Positions 30,701-39,160 of a stretch of 64,000 nt of DNA are shown piece after piece; the first letter of the stretch is position 1, and every line of letters starts with the position of its first letter. Location of the stretch: positions 660,001-724,000 of the forward strand of contig WPIO01000129.1 of NCBI GenBank assembly GCA_009760855.2, given 5' to 3'. A program made the position numbers and the translations under genes. Source of the stretch: Cristatella mucedo (taxonomy: Eukaryota > Bryozoa > Phylactolaemata > Cristatellidae). Under the pieces are notes generated by a model, which saw nothing but the letters and a program-made list of their open reading frames with translations, made no database searches and was not told the origin of the DNA.

Positions 30701-33700
30701 ACAGTGGCCGCAGCTGACGCACTTCGCGAAAGCAACGAGACACTCCGTAAGCAGATTACTGGAATGGAGGTAACAAACGACAGGCTCGTCTCACAAACTT
30801 CGATTCTGGAGAAGTCTGTCGAAAATCTCAGGTTTGACTTGAGGGCTGCATTCGAGCGAATTGAATCGCTGACCGATGCTGAGAACCAACTGCACATCGA
30901 CCTTGCCGCTGCCGAGAACCACACCCAATCTATCGCACAGCAACTTCAAGACGAGAGGTTAAGGTCAAGGCAATGCGACCAGCTCCAAGCCGACTCGGAC
31001 GAGCAGCAAAAACGAATCGAACACCTTACGCACCAACTGCAATGCGACGAGCGTCACATCGGTGGATTGATTGCTAGATACACAATAAACTCCAAGGTCG
31101 TATGTGATTTGCAATCTCAGCTGGAAGAGCTAACCAACGCTTTGGAGGTTGCGAAAGCCGAGACACAAAGCGCTAAGGAAAAAGCTGATGCGGACGCACG
31201 AGACCAAACGGCCGAGTTTCTAGCTGTAAATGGGCTTTTGGAAGAGGCATCGAAGGAAACTGCGAACGCAACGTCAAGACTGCAGCAGAAGGAAGACGAA
31301 ATCCGCAATTTAGCTGCCGAAATCAGCTGCTTGCGGGGCTTGTCGGCAAATATCCGCACCGAACGAGACGAGAAAGCGTCAGAACTCGCTGCAGTACAAG
31401 GAGCAGCTGACAAAATTCGCGAAAGCAATGAGGCGCTCAGTAAGCAGATAACTGGAATGGAGGCATCAAACGAGAGGCTCGTTTCAATAATGGCAATACT
31501 GGAAAACACTACTGAGAACTTAAAGGTCGAGTTGATTGCCGCACATCAGCGAGTCAAGTTGCTGACCGATGCTGAGAACCAACTGCACATCGACCTTGCA
31601 GCTGCCGAGAACCGCACCCAATCTATGGCACAGCAACTTCAAGACGAGAGGTTAAGGTCAAGGCAATGCGACCAGCTCCAAGCCGACTCGGACGAGCAGC
31701 AAAAACGAATCGAACTCCTTACGCACCAACTGCAATGCGACGAGCGTCACATCGGTGGATTGATTGCTAGATACACAATAAACTCCAAGGTCGTATGTGA
31801 TTTGCAATCTCAGCTGGAAGAGCTAACCAACGCTTTGGAGGTTGCGAAAGCCGAGACAAAAAGCGCTAAGGAAAAAGCTGATGCGGACGCACGAGACCGA
31901 ACGGCCGAGTTTCTAGCTGTAAATGGGCTTTTGGAAGAGGCATCGAAGGAAACTGCGAACGCAACGTCAAGACTGCAGCAGAAGGAAGACGAAATCCGCA
32001 ATTTAGCTGCCGAAATCAGCTGCTGGCGGAGCCTGTCGGCAAGTCTCCGCTCCGATCGAGATGAAAAAGCGTCAGAACTCGCTGCAGTACAAGGAGCAGC
32101 TGACAAAATTCGCGAAAGCAATGAGGCGCTCAGTAAGCAGATAACTGGAATGGAGGCATCAAACGAGAGGCTCGTTTCAATAATGGCAATACTGGAAAAC
32201 ACTACTGAGAACTTAAAGGTCGAGTTGATGGCCGCACATCAGCGAGTCAAGTTGCTGACCGATGCTGAGAACCAACTGCACATCGACCTTGCCGCTGCTG
32301 AGAACCAAACCCAATCTATGGCAGAGCAACTTCGAGAAGAGCGATTAAGGTTAAGGCAATGCGACCAGCTCCAAGCCGACTCGGACGAGCAGCAAAAACG
32401 AATCGAACTCCTTACGCACCAACTGCAATGCGACGAGCTTCACATCGGTGGATTGATTGCTAGATACACAATAAACTCCAAGGTCGTATGTGATTTGCAA
32501 TCTCAGCTGGAAAAGCTAACCAACGCTTTGGAGGTTGCGAAAGCCGAGACAAAAAGCGCTAAGGAAAAAGCTGATGCGGACGCACGAGACCAAACGGCCG
32601 AGTTTCTAGCTGTAAATGGGCTTTTGGAAGAGGCATCGAAGGAAACTGCGAACGCAACGTCAAGACTGCAGCAGAAGGAAGACGAAATCCATGATCTAGC
32701 AGCCGAGATCAGCTGCTGGCGGAGCCTGTCGGCAAGTCTCCGCTCCGATCGAGATGAAAAAGCGTCAGAACTTGCTGCGGCTCAGGCCGCAGGTGACGAG
32801 CTTCGCTATAGGAACGAGACACTTGGCGTACAAATTATTGAAAATGAGGCAGCAAATTGCGGGATTAATTTACAAATGTCGACACTAGAGAGGGTGTGTG
32901 AAAACCTGCGGCTTGAGTTGACAGTCGCCCATCAGCGAATCGATTTTCTGACTGAAACCGACCGACAGCTGCGCACCGATCTCGCCACGGCTGACGAGCT
33001 AAGCCAATCTGCGGCGGAGCAACTTCAAGACGAGCGTTCAAGGTCAATGCAATTCGAAGAGTTCAAAGCCGATGCGGAAGAGCAGCGAAAGCAAGTCGAA
33101 ATCCTGACCCACAAATTGGAATTGGGTGAGCGCCAAATCGGCGGGTTGATTGCTAGATACACGAAGAGTACCAAACTCGTCTGCGATTTGCAATCTCAAC
33201 TGGAAGAGACGACCGACGATTTCAAGGCTGCAGAGGCCGAGGCACAAAGCACTTGGAAAAAGGCTGCCCGAGACGCGCAAGACCAAGTGGCCGAGTGCCT
33301 CAGGCTAAGAGCACTGGTGGAAGACGCGTTGAACGAAGCTGCGAAGGTAAGCTCAAATCTTCAGCGAAAAGATGGCGAAATTCACGATCTAGCAACCGAA
33401 ATCAGCTGCTGGGAGAGCTTATCGACGAACCTCCGAACTGATCGTGACACTAAAGCTTCCGAACTCGCTGCCGCGAAGACTGAAGCTGAAGCACTTCGCG
33501 AAAGTAACGACACACTCCGTAAGCAGATGGCTGGAATGGAAGCCACAAACGGTGGGCTCGTTTCACAAGTGTCAATAATGGAGCAGGCCGTTGAAAACTT
33601 TCGGTTCAAGTTAATGGCCGGAAATCAGCGAATCGAGTCACTGACCGATGCAGAGCAGCAGCTTCGCGAGGACCTTGCCGCAGCCGAAGAGTTAAGCCAC

Positions 33701-34030
33701 TCTATGGCAGAGCAACTCCGAGAAGAGCGGTCAAGGTCAGAACAATGTGATGAGGTCAAGGCCTATGCGGATGACCTTCGAAGGTGCATGGCAGACCTGC
33801 AGTACGATCTGCAGTTAAGCGAACGTCAGAATGGCAGATCGATCATGAGATACGTCAGTAGCAACGCGATGGTCAGTGATTTGCGCTCGCAACTTGAACA
33901 GAGAACCAATGCATGGAAGGCTGCCGAGATGGAGCTACAGTATGCTCGAGAACAGGCAGCCCGCGAGGCAAAAAACCAAGCCGGTAAGCCGCGTCCAGCT
34001 TATGGAGCCGTTTTTCATTCGCGAGTCTAG
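27752..34030 (+). CDS. Giant tandem-repeat coiled-coil protein
   Basis: An uninterrupted 2,092-codon frame from a good-context ATG. Residues 1-234 are a charged, partly low-complexity head rich in Glu, Arg, Ala and Ser. Residue 235 begins a divergent repeat-like unit. From residue 638, units start with ERQIGGLIARY-type motifs at 29663, 30356, 31049, 31742, 32435, 33128 and 33821, exactly 693 bp (231 residues, 33 heptads) apart. Each unit contains a CDLQSQLEE block, a DLAAEIS block, an LRESNETL block and an RSRQCD block, all with coiled-coil heptads. Units 3-5 are nearly identical in nucleotide sequence. The repeat breaks off at residue 2078 at a donor-like GTAAG (33984), so the last 14 codons to 34030 may be intronic. 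It resembles golgin, rootletin or myosin-tail proteins only in being a long coil. Role unknown; a cytoskeletal or scaffold function is a guess. Confidence 0.85.
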   Translation: MELVESITRECDAFSKARHSAADYERQLRRLEADREAFACSLRLTGASEASKPEQPQTVYQCVLSCYARTIGRLQLERKLRSFMEERSRQSVIRAAERSSQSDSAAETRSRQDAQRASCSEAAEAPDADAPIEGEKRPAIGVQCVETREEDAAARERGVEISADDCGKRPVLAGPPPAAEAPCQSAVAAAAAEQGAERSRSTRCDDGDDDRRADADDGQRERDESMSTRRLESNERQMGGGLSCRYVRSASELVFDVQKQQEEERSGAWRAEDAELQRTRRQAAASEAMEERLAECLQMRASSVCRVSSIEAANCRIAAQQCHPERETRDLAVAAVAEVNGLRDLAASSSAQALSNSRRLTSCAGFAAAADDPLRRRVASLQSELEDAKKRRQASGLSTSTSSAEAVGARLLDLRSQLEERAAAVERKRKVTAAAAAAAEAQLPGAPRDAEERSSSAECLLRLRATEMQEARDEAASAGRALERKEAQQRSLLAVEVASLRNLTVNLRDELDSRACEHAKARRAADELRESNETLRVRMAEMEDAKGELVSRISILEKALEKSRLESAAAHQRADGLGAAEERLRADLAAAAEELRQSRAEQFRDERSRSRQCDELKAEADAQRKRVESLTRQLELNERQIGSSIVRCTRSTKLVSDLQSQLYETTNSWKAAAAEAKSAREKADADARDQMTECIKLRALLEDASNEAVKLKTRLLHKDDEIEEAAAELTSLRSLSASALADRDTKASELTAAQAAAVELRESNETLRKQIAGIEATYGGLVSHIFFLEKVVESKSLELIDAQQRVRGLTAVEEQLRTDLAAAEKLGQSTAEQLRDERSRSRLCEELKADADAQRKQVEIVMHQWECDERQIGGLIARYARSCALLHDSQSQLEEKASALETSAAELRSTREKAAGDSRDQTAECIRLSALLEEASKEAAKETSRLQHKENEIRDLAAEISCLQSLAGSLRTDRDTKASELAATVAAADALRESNETLRKQITGMEVTNDRLVSQTSILEKSVENLRFDLRAAFERIESLTDAENQLHIDLAAAENHTQSIAQQLQDERLRSRQCDQLQADSDEQQKRIEHLTHQLQCDERHIGGLIARYTINSKVVCDLQSQLEELTNALEVAKAETQSAKEKADADARDQTAEFLAVNGLLEEASKETANATSRLQQKEDEIRNLAAEISCLRGLSANIRTERDEKASELAAVQGAADKIRESNEALSKQITGMEASNERLVSIMAILENTTENLKVELIAAHQRVKLLTDAENQLHIDLAAAENRTQSMAQQLQDERLRSRQCDQLQADSDEQQKRIELLTHQLQCDERHIGGLIARYTINSKVVCDLQSQLEELTNALEVAKAETKSAKEKADADARDRTAEFLAVNGLLEEASKETANATSRLQQKEDEIRNLAAEISCWRSLSASLRSDRDEKASELAAVQGAADKIRESNEALSKQITGMEASNERLVSIMAILENTTENLKVELMAAHQRVKLLTDAENQLHIDLAAAENQTQSMAEQLREERLRLRQCDQLQADSDEQQKRIELLTHQLQCDELHIGGLIARYTINSKVVCDLQSQLEKLTNALEVAKAETKSAKEKADADARDQTAEFLAVNGLLEEASKETANATSRLQQKEDEIHDLAAEISCWRSLSASLRSDRDEKASELAAAQAAGDELRYRNETLGVQIIENEAANCGINLQMSTLERVCENLRLELTVAHQRIDFLTETDRQLRTDLATADELSQSAAEQLQDERSRSMQFEEFKADAEEQRKQVEILTHKLELGERQIGGLIARYTKSTKLVCDLQSQLEETTDDFKAAEAEAQSTWKKAARDAQDQVAECLRLRALVEDALNEAAKVSSNLQRKDGEIHDLATEISCWESLSTNLRTDRDTKASELAAAKTEAEALRESNDTLRKQMAGMEATNGGLVSQVSIMEQAVENFRFKLMAGNQRIESLTDAEQQLREDLAAAEELSHSMAEQLREERSRSEQCDEVKAYADDLRRCMADLQYDLQLSERQNGRSIMRYVSSNAMVSDLRSQLEQRTNAWKAAEMELQYAREQAAREAKNQAGKPRPAYGAVFHSRV

Positions 34031-34426
34031 ATAGACAAGCGGCCACTTAGCGGGTATCTAGCATTGCTGGGGTGGCCGTCCTGTGTTTATCGTCGCAAAA
34101 TGCCACTGTCGCCGGTGCTTCGACTGCACGCCAGGCTAGGAGAAGTATTCTGACGGTTGATTGAAAGGCGTTTACAAGCTTCTCGACTCATCTGCCGCTA
34201 ACTAACCTTTACCGATTTGCTCCAAAGTTTCAGAAACTGTGAGCATTTGTTCTGAAAGCTTGCTTTAGTTCCCTCTTGGGCGCATGCGCGGCACGGCACG
34301 CGCGGTTGCCGCCGTCTCTCTTGAATGCAGGTTGTAGGTGGGGAGCCGTGCGTAGTTCTCGCGTTGTCGTGCTAGCAATTCTTGCACTGGACGTCGCAGT
34401 TAAGTTCCCGTCCATTTACTTCTCAG
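33984..34426 (+). other. Predicted intron joining the two coiled-coil exons
   Basis: The donor CCG|GTAAGC at 33984 falls exactly where similarity to the 231-residue repeat ends. An acceptor with a good pyrimidine tract (CCATTTACTTCTCAG) ends at 34426. The donor leaves one base of a codon and the acceptor exon needs one base, so the frame is preserved. A second in-phase acceptor ends at 34330 (CTCTCTTGAATGCAG). Splicing is inferred from sequence only. Confidence 0.4.
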
Positions 34427-34884
34427 CTCAAAGATTGCGGCCGAATAACCATAGCCGCAGGACCATCTTGGAAGACATTGCCATGTTCACGAACGTACGC
34501 CAACAGATTCTTACAGCGGAGGCTGAGGTTCAGCGACAAGAGGAGGAGTTGCAGCAGGAGCGAGCGGCGAATGCCGAGCTTCGGGCACGCGTTCGCACTC
34601 TGACGGCCGATGGCCTGGCCGTCCTGGATAAGCAGGATGCCGAAATAGCCTCGGTCAAGCAGCTAGTTCTTTTGCTCAAGGCATCCGCAGGCGACGCTTT
34701 TCCGGCCGGCGCTTTTCCGGCCGGCGCTTTTCCGGCCGGCGCTTTTCCGGCCGGCGCTCTTCCGGCCGGCGCTCTTTCGGCCGGCGCTCTTTCGGCCGGC
34801 GCTCTTTCGGCCGGCGCTCTTTCGGCCGGCGCTCTTTCGGCCGGCGCTCTTTCGGCCGGCGCTCTTTCGGCCGGCGTTGTTTAG
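34427..34884 (+). CDS. Coiled-coil exon running into pentapeptide repeats
   Basis: The frame is open from before the acceptor to a TAG at 34882-34884. About 85 residues follow the predicted splice, including a clear coiled coil (VQRQEEELQQERAANAEL and on to VKQLVLLLKAS). They are followed by four FPAGA units, one LPAGA and seven LSAGA units encoded by the 15-bp minisatellite. The stop is created by one variant unit (starting 34876) in the middle of the array. It is read here as the 3' exon of the 27752 gene. Alternatively it is a separate gene starting at the ATG at about 34483 (MFTNVRQQI). Confidence 0.45.
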
Positions 34885-35612
34885 GCCGGCGCTCTTACGG
34901 CCGGCGCTCTTACGGCCGGCGCTCTTACGGCCGGCGCTCTTACGGCCGGCGCTCTTACGGCCGGCGCTCTTACGGCCGGCGCTCTTACGGCCGGCGCTCT
35001 TACGGCCGGCGCTCTTACGGCCGGCGCTCTTACGCGCTCTTTCGGCCGGCGCTCTTTCGGCCGGCGCTCTTTCGGCCGGCGCTCTTTCGGCCGGCGCTCT
35101 TTCGGCCGGCGCTCTTTCGGCCGGCGCTCTTTCGGCCGGCGCTCTTTCGGCCGGCGCTCTTTCGGCCGGCGCTCTTTCGGCCGGCGCTCTTTCGGCCGGC
35201 GCTCTTTCGGCCGGCGCTCTTTCGGCCGGCGCTCTTACGGCCGGCCGCCGGCGCTCTTTCGGCCGGCGCTCTTTCGGCCGGCGCTCTTTCGGCCGGCGCT
35301 CTTTCGGCCGGCGCTCTTTCGGCCGGCGCTCTTTCGGCCGGCGCTCTTTCGGCCGGCGCTCTTTCGGCCGGCGCTCTTTCGGCCGGCGCTCTTTCGGCCG
35401 GCGCTCTTTCGGCCGGCGCTCTTACGGCCGGCGCTCTTACGGCCGGCGCTCTTACGGCCGGCGCTCTTACGGCCGGCGCTCTTACGGCCGGCGCTCTTAC
35501 GGCCGGCGCTCTTACGGCCGGCGCTCTTACGGCCGGCGCTCTTACGGCCGGCGCTCTTACGGCCGGCGCTCTTACGGCCGGCGCTCTTTCGGCCGGCGCT
35601 CTTTCGGCCGGC
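34696..35612 (+). repeat. 15-bp GC-rich minisatellite, about 61 units
   Basis: The unit is GCTCTTWCGGCCGGC (W = T or A). Block order from the left: 4 units with TTTTCC, 1 CTTCC, 7 TTTC, 1 aberrant (GTTGTTTAG), 9 TTAC, a partial unit at 35026, 13 TTTC, 1 TTAC with an extra CGCCGGC, 11 TTTC, 11 TTAC and 2 TTTC. The unit length is a multiple of three and the unit has no stop in any frame, so all six frames are open. Each unit contains overlapping palindromes CGGCCG and GCCGGC. Long frames such as 34877-35659 plus and 35030-35638 minus follow from this and are not independent genes. Confidence 0.95.
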
Positions 35613-35661
35613 GAGCGGTCATCCAAAAAGTCATCCAAAACCGTAAATTATTTGTTTAAAA

Positions 35662-35771
35662 AAGATTTAGTCATAAAAAGTCATCAAAAACAAAAAATCG
35701 CATTAAACTAAAGCATAGCACTGGTATTTGCCGCTCAGAAGTCGTTGGCTGACTTTTTATGACTAAATCTT
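35662..35771. repeat. Perfect 22-bp inverted repeat
   Basis: Arms at 35662-35683 and 35750-35771 are perfect reverse complements (arm begins AAGATTTAGTCATAAAAAG), separated by 66 bases. A-rich and T-rich runs extend the pairing imperfectly. It lies just after the minisatellite and could be a foldback element or a transcript-end structure. Confidence 0.85.
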
Positions 35772-36369
35772 CTTTTTTATTTATTTACCCGAGATCCCTT
35801 AAAATTTGTATATCACGGGAAGCTGTGTTGCCCTCTATGACTCGACAGCCTTTCTGAACCACCTTTATTGGCCGCTCTGCTTTGACTTCGAACACTGGTG
35901 TTTTGGCACCAGGCCAGCTAATACGGAGTCGTTTGTTCGTAAAGCATTGTCAGATACGCTATGGACACAGTGCTCACGGCAGACTGTTCAACATGGTCGC
36001 CGTCATATGCTTATACCAGGCAGCTGTGGAACCGGCAACTTTATCCCCGATCGCCTGTAGCCCTAAACATACCTACAGGTAGACCGGGCATGTTTAGCCA
36101 CCAATATTTTCTCTTTGGACATACGTGCACGCATAAGCACATGCAAAGTGCCGTCGCCCAAGCATGTACTCACAGTGACACTAGTCAACGCACATGCATT
36201 CCTAATAGCACACATGATCATGTGAACACTCATACATATGGAAGCACAGACAAATAATCAGACAAACATATTCCTACATACTATGCAAGTGGTGTCAGTG
36301 TAAACTGTAGGTCATGCACATGTTCAGTACTTTCATCTTACATTGCGCAATCAATCAGATGTGCAACAT
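35772..36369. other. No supported gene
   Basis: Three overlapping plus frames at 35806-36257 are short and lack domains. Nothing else recognised. Confidence 0.4.
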
Positions 36370-36432
36370 AATAAGCGCCTGAATAGAGATTAAGTTCTCT
36401 TACATCGCGCTCTATACAAATGAGATGAATTA
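36370..36432 (+). repeat. SINE-A tail fragment
   Basis: TAAGCGCCTGAATAGAGATT, then AAGTTCTCTTA and a degraded GCGCTCTATACAAATGA, is the SINE-A 3' stem-loop without its head. Confidence 0.6.
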
Positions 36433-37585
36433 AAATATAGACCCACTTTCGGCCTGTCCGTCGGCCCGTACGCACGGACGAATACTTTCCTCTTTTACTT
36501 CGGAACTGCCTATTCGATCGTCACAGCGAGCGCATCCGTCGCGTACGTTCAGAGAGCGACGCGAGTTAGAACGGCTAGCCTCCGTGGCTAAACTAGCATT
36601 TATAGTTCGAACGTGAAAATCTGCATCATCGTGTTAGTTGCGTTAGTCTGCATTTTGCTGCTCAAAAAAACTAGATTCCAATAAATACGGATCGATTCGG
36701 TGCGAAATTTATCAAGACATTTTTATTAATAGATTATTAAAAATCATTAATTGCGACCTAACAGTTTTCTTTAGTTGGTGGTGGTTTTATGAAGACACGA
36801 ATAAGAGCAACTGTTTCAAGGAAAAAGACGTAAAAGTTATCGGCTGAACCGGGGAGTGAGACCTGTCAGAGTTGGCAAGCAAATGATTCGCTGTCTTACA
36901 AATCTGATTCGTGTCTGACTGGCAGGACTTCAGTTTTCTAATGAAAAAAAAGTCCTGGCTTCTCCGAACTTCCGGATGCAGACACGGAGGAAGTCTCGGA
37001 AACTCGGGCTAGATAGATTAGCGTCACACCAAGACTTCTTTAAGCCGCATTCAAGCTTATTCTTTACGCTGAGCATCCTTTCAAGTTCTACCATGAACGG
37101 AAATGAATCTCTGCGACTCTTGATGCCAGCGAAGTGTCTTTTGTGTGCCCAGTCTTCTGAAACTGTGCATGCAATGACTGGCCAATAGAAATGCTTCCAT
37201 TTCAGCACAGTTATTTAATACCTCGAAAGAGGTTCACGTCTCTTTTGACGTAATATAAATGCCTTATTATTTTAGTAGTATTATTCACCTAGTAAACCAG
37301 AGGGTTTTTTCAATTCCAGCAAGAGCCACTCCAGTACTGCAGAAAAGAGCGAAGTCATTAGAACGTACATTTATTCGGAGGGGAACGACTTGCACTTGTA
37401 AACGAACAACCAGTGAAATGGCTGAAGAAGCCGGAAGTAGTAGTTTCCGCCAAGCAGTGCGAATCGAGAAGAAAGAGTCGAGCAGTAGCATCGAATACCT
37501 TCAACATGAATAGGATTCGCGAAACATCTTTAAAATCGTATCTCCTCACTTGGTCCTCAAACAAGAAGTAGAGCTTTGGCCCTGT
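36433..37585. other. Mostly unassigned; weak small frames
   Basis: 36450-36560 is CpG-rich and resembles 24020-24110. A 92-codon minus frame (36930-37208) has protein-like composition but no recognised domain. A plus frame 37259-37513 ends with a 32-codon ATG portion from 37418 (MAEEAGSSSFRQAVRIEKK). Either could be an exon or chance. Confidence 0.25.
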
Positions 37586-37735
37586 AGTCAAGGTGAACGC
37601 CTCGAACCAAGGTTAGGTGAAAGTAATTAATGACTATTGTAAGGTATTGGTCTCGATCCCAGTGGCATATTCGAAGCGCTTTCGCAGAGACTGCCATCTT
37701 AGGGCGCTGTAAACATAAATTACATATATATCGCC
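37586..37735 (+). repeat. SINE-A-like divergent copy
   Basis: The block order matches SINE-A: a head with TGTAGTCAAGGTGAACGCC, a B-box-like GGTCTCGATCCC, GGCATATTCGAAGCGC, then a tail ending CTTAGGGCGCTGTAAACATA. It is diverged in the stem-loop and runs into the TA microsatellite. Confidence 0.5.
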
Positions 37736-37858
37736 TTGTAATATATATATTACACAGTAATATATATATATATATATATATATTACATATGCGTATATAT
37801 TAAAAATATATGTATATATATATTACAAATATATATATATATATATTACAAATATATT

Positions 37859-37889
<31 letters not shown>

Positions 37890-37922
37890 TACATATTACA
37901 ATATATATATATATATATATAT
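37728..37922. repeat. (TA)n microsatellite with interspersed TTACA
   Basis: About 190 bases of TA dinucleotides interrupted by ATTACA/TGTAAT motifs that are themselves palindromic-like. Confidence 0.9.
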
Positions 37923-38611
37923 CGTATTGAAAAGTTTGGAAGGCAATGCTTAAAAATTCTCAGGATGTACCTGTAGCATAGATCCGTGCATTGTACGTAA
38001 GTGAACGGTAAACGCTGCAAAGCTGTAGAGAAGCTAAGATCTCGACCGGCCCCCCCCCCGGGGATAATCTAAAATTAGTGGCTGAGGGTCGGGTGGCTAG
38101 GGGTCGTCGTACTACAATAGAGCTATTTTTACATCTCAGGGTAAGATAAGCGTGCAGTAATGTCTGGGAAGATGAGGGAGTTGAAGGACAAAAAGCGATT
38201 TTCGAAGATAGTACAACCGTCAAAGCATCACTTGACAGGAGATCACAGGATCACTTGACAACTTCTTGAGTCGGCTCTGCCTATCCAATTCTCACGGACC
38301 GCGAGAAGAAATGCACGAAGCCTGAACACCCGGCTGGTTCTCTTGCATACAACCAGTTGCCATTCCCGTGCTATTTGGCCAGATGGTACATCCATTAAGG
38401 TAACGTGTATGAGATGCTATGCGATAGGGTCAATAGGTTTAAGTCCGTTCGTTTTTTGTTTTCCGTTAACTCATGCCGCACCCACGCTCCCCTCTATTAA
38501 GCCTTATCCATTGATTTAAGGTGACAAAAATAATGATCATTTTCTGGTCGCAATTCATCGGCTCGGCCAATTCCAGCGTGGTTTGGCGTCCATTTTCTTT
38601 CCTGCGACTTC
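37923..38611. other. No supported gene
   Basis: A minus frame of 87 codons (37960-38223) has no recognised domain. A run of ten C lies near 38049. Confidence 0.4.
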
Positions 38612-38917
38612 AAACGGAATAATCGGATTGGATTTTGTCTCAATCCTGAGCTGGATGGTGATAGGATCTATGTGTGATATATATACATATATATATATCT
38701 ATATCTATATATACATATTGTAATCTGTAATATATATATATATTGCAATATATTTGTAATATATATATATATATATATATATATTTGTAACAAATATATA
38801 TATATATATATATTTGTAACAAATATATATATATATATATATATATTTGTAGATATATAGATCCTATCACCATCCAGCTCAGCATTGAGACAAAATCCAA
38901 TCCGATCATTCCGTTTA
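38612..38917. repeat. Foldback element: 58-bp inverted arms around TA-rich core
   Basis: Arms 38612-38671 and 38859-38916 are reverse complements with only about two or three mismatches (shared block GATTTTGTCTCAAT, GAGCTGGATGGTGATAGGAT). The ~190-base interior is TA repeat with TTTGTAACAAA palindromes. The layout is like a MITE or a palindrome that expanded at its centre. No target duplication was identified. Confidence 0.75.
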
Positions 38918-38935
38918 TATGTAATTCTAATATTC

Positions 38936-38939
38936 CGTT

Positions 38940-39000
<61 letters not shown>
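38936..39000. repeat. (TA)n microsatellite
   Basis: About 60 bases of TA dinucleotides with two ATACATAT interruptions. It abuts the 3' end of an antisense SINE-A. Confidence 0.9.
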
Positions 39001-39003
<3 letters not shown>

Positions 39004-39160
39004 TTGGTAAAGCTCTAAGAGAAACTAGTCTCTATCCACTCGTTTCACGTGTGCCGCAGGACTCGAGCCCACGATCTCGGTCATCAAATGCTTTCATCTA
39101 ACCACAGTCGCTCACGACGAGCACTTTGTAGCCCTGGGTCAAACCAGGGCTACAAAAGTG
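39001..39160 (-). repeat. SINE-A copy with palindromic head
   Basis: Antisense tail (TCTAAGAGAAACTAGTCTC) and B-box head (GACTCGAGCCCACGATCTCG) of SINE-A. The outer head region contains a hairpin, arms 39122-39137 and 39144-39160 with one bulged base. Confidence 0.6.

Noticed and set aside
29731-32202. Series of minus-strand 130-166-codon Ser/Ala-rich frames spaced 693 bases apart
   Set aside because: They are antisense shadows of the coiled-coil repeat; their regular spacing simply mirrors the sense repeat.
29663-33983. Calling the giant protein a myosin, golgin or rootletin
   Set aside because: Any long coiled coil resembles these by composition; no motor, GRIP or other diagnostic domain is present in the frame.
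34877-35659. 260-codon plus frame and 202-codon minus frame across the minisatellite
   Set aside because: The 15-bp unit is stop-free in all six frames, so these frames are forced by the repeat and carry no coding evidence of their own.
38640-38909. 89-codon minus frame rich in Tyr and Ile
   Set aside because: It lies over the TA-repeat foldback.
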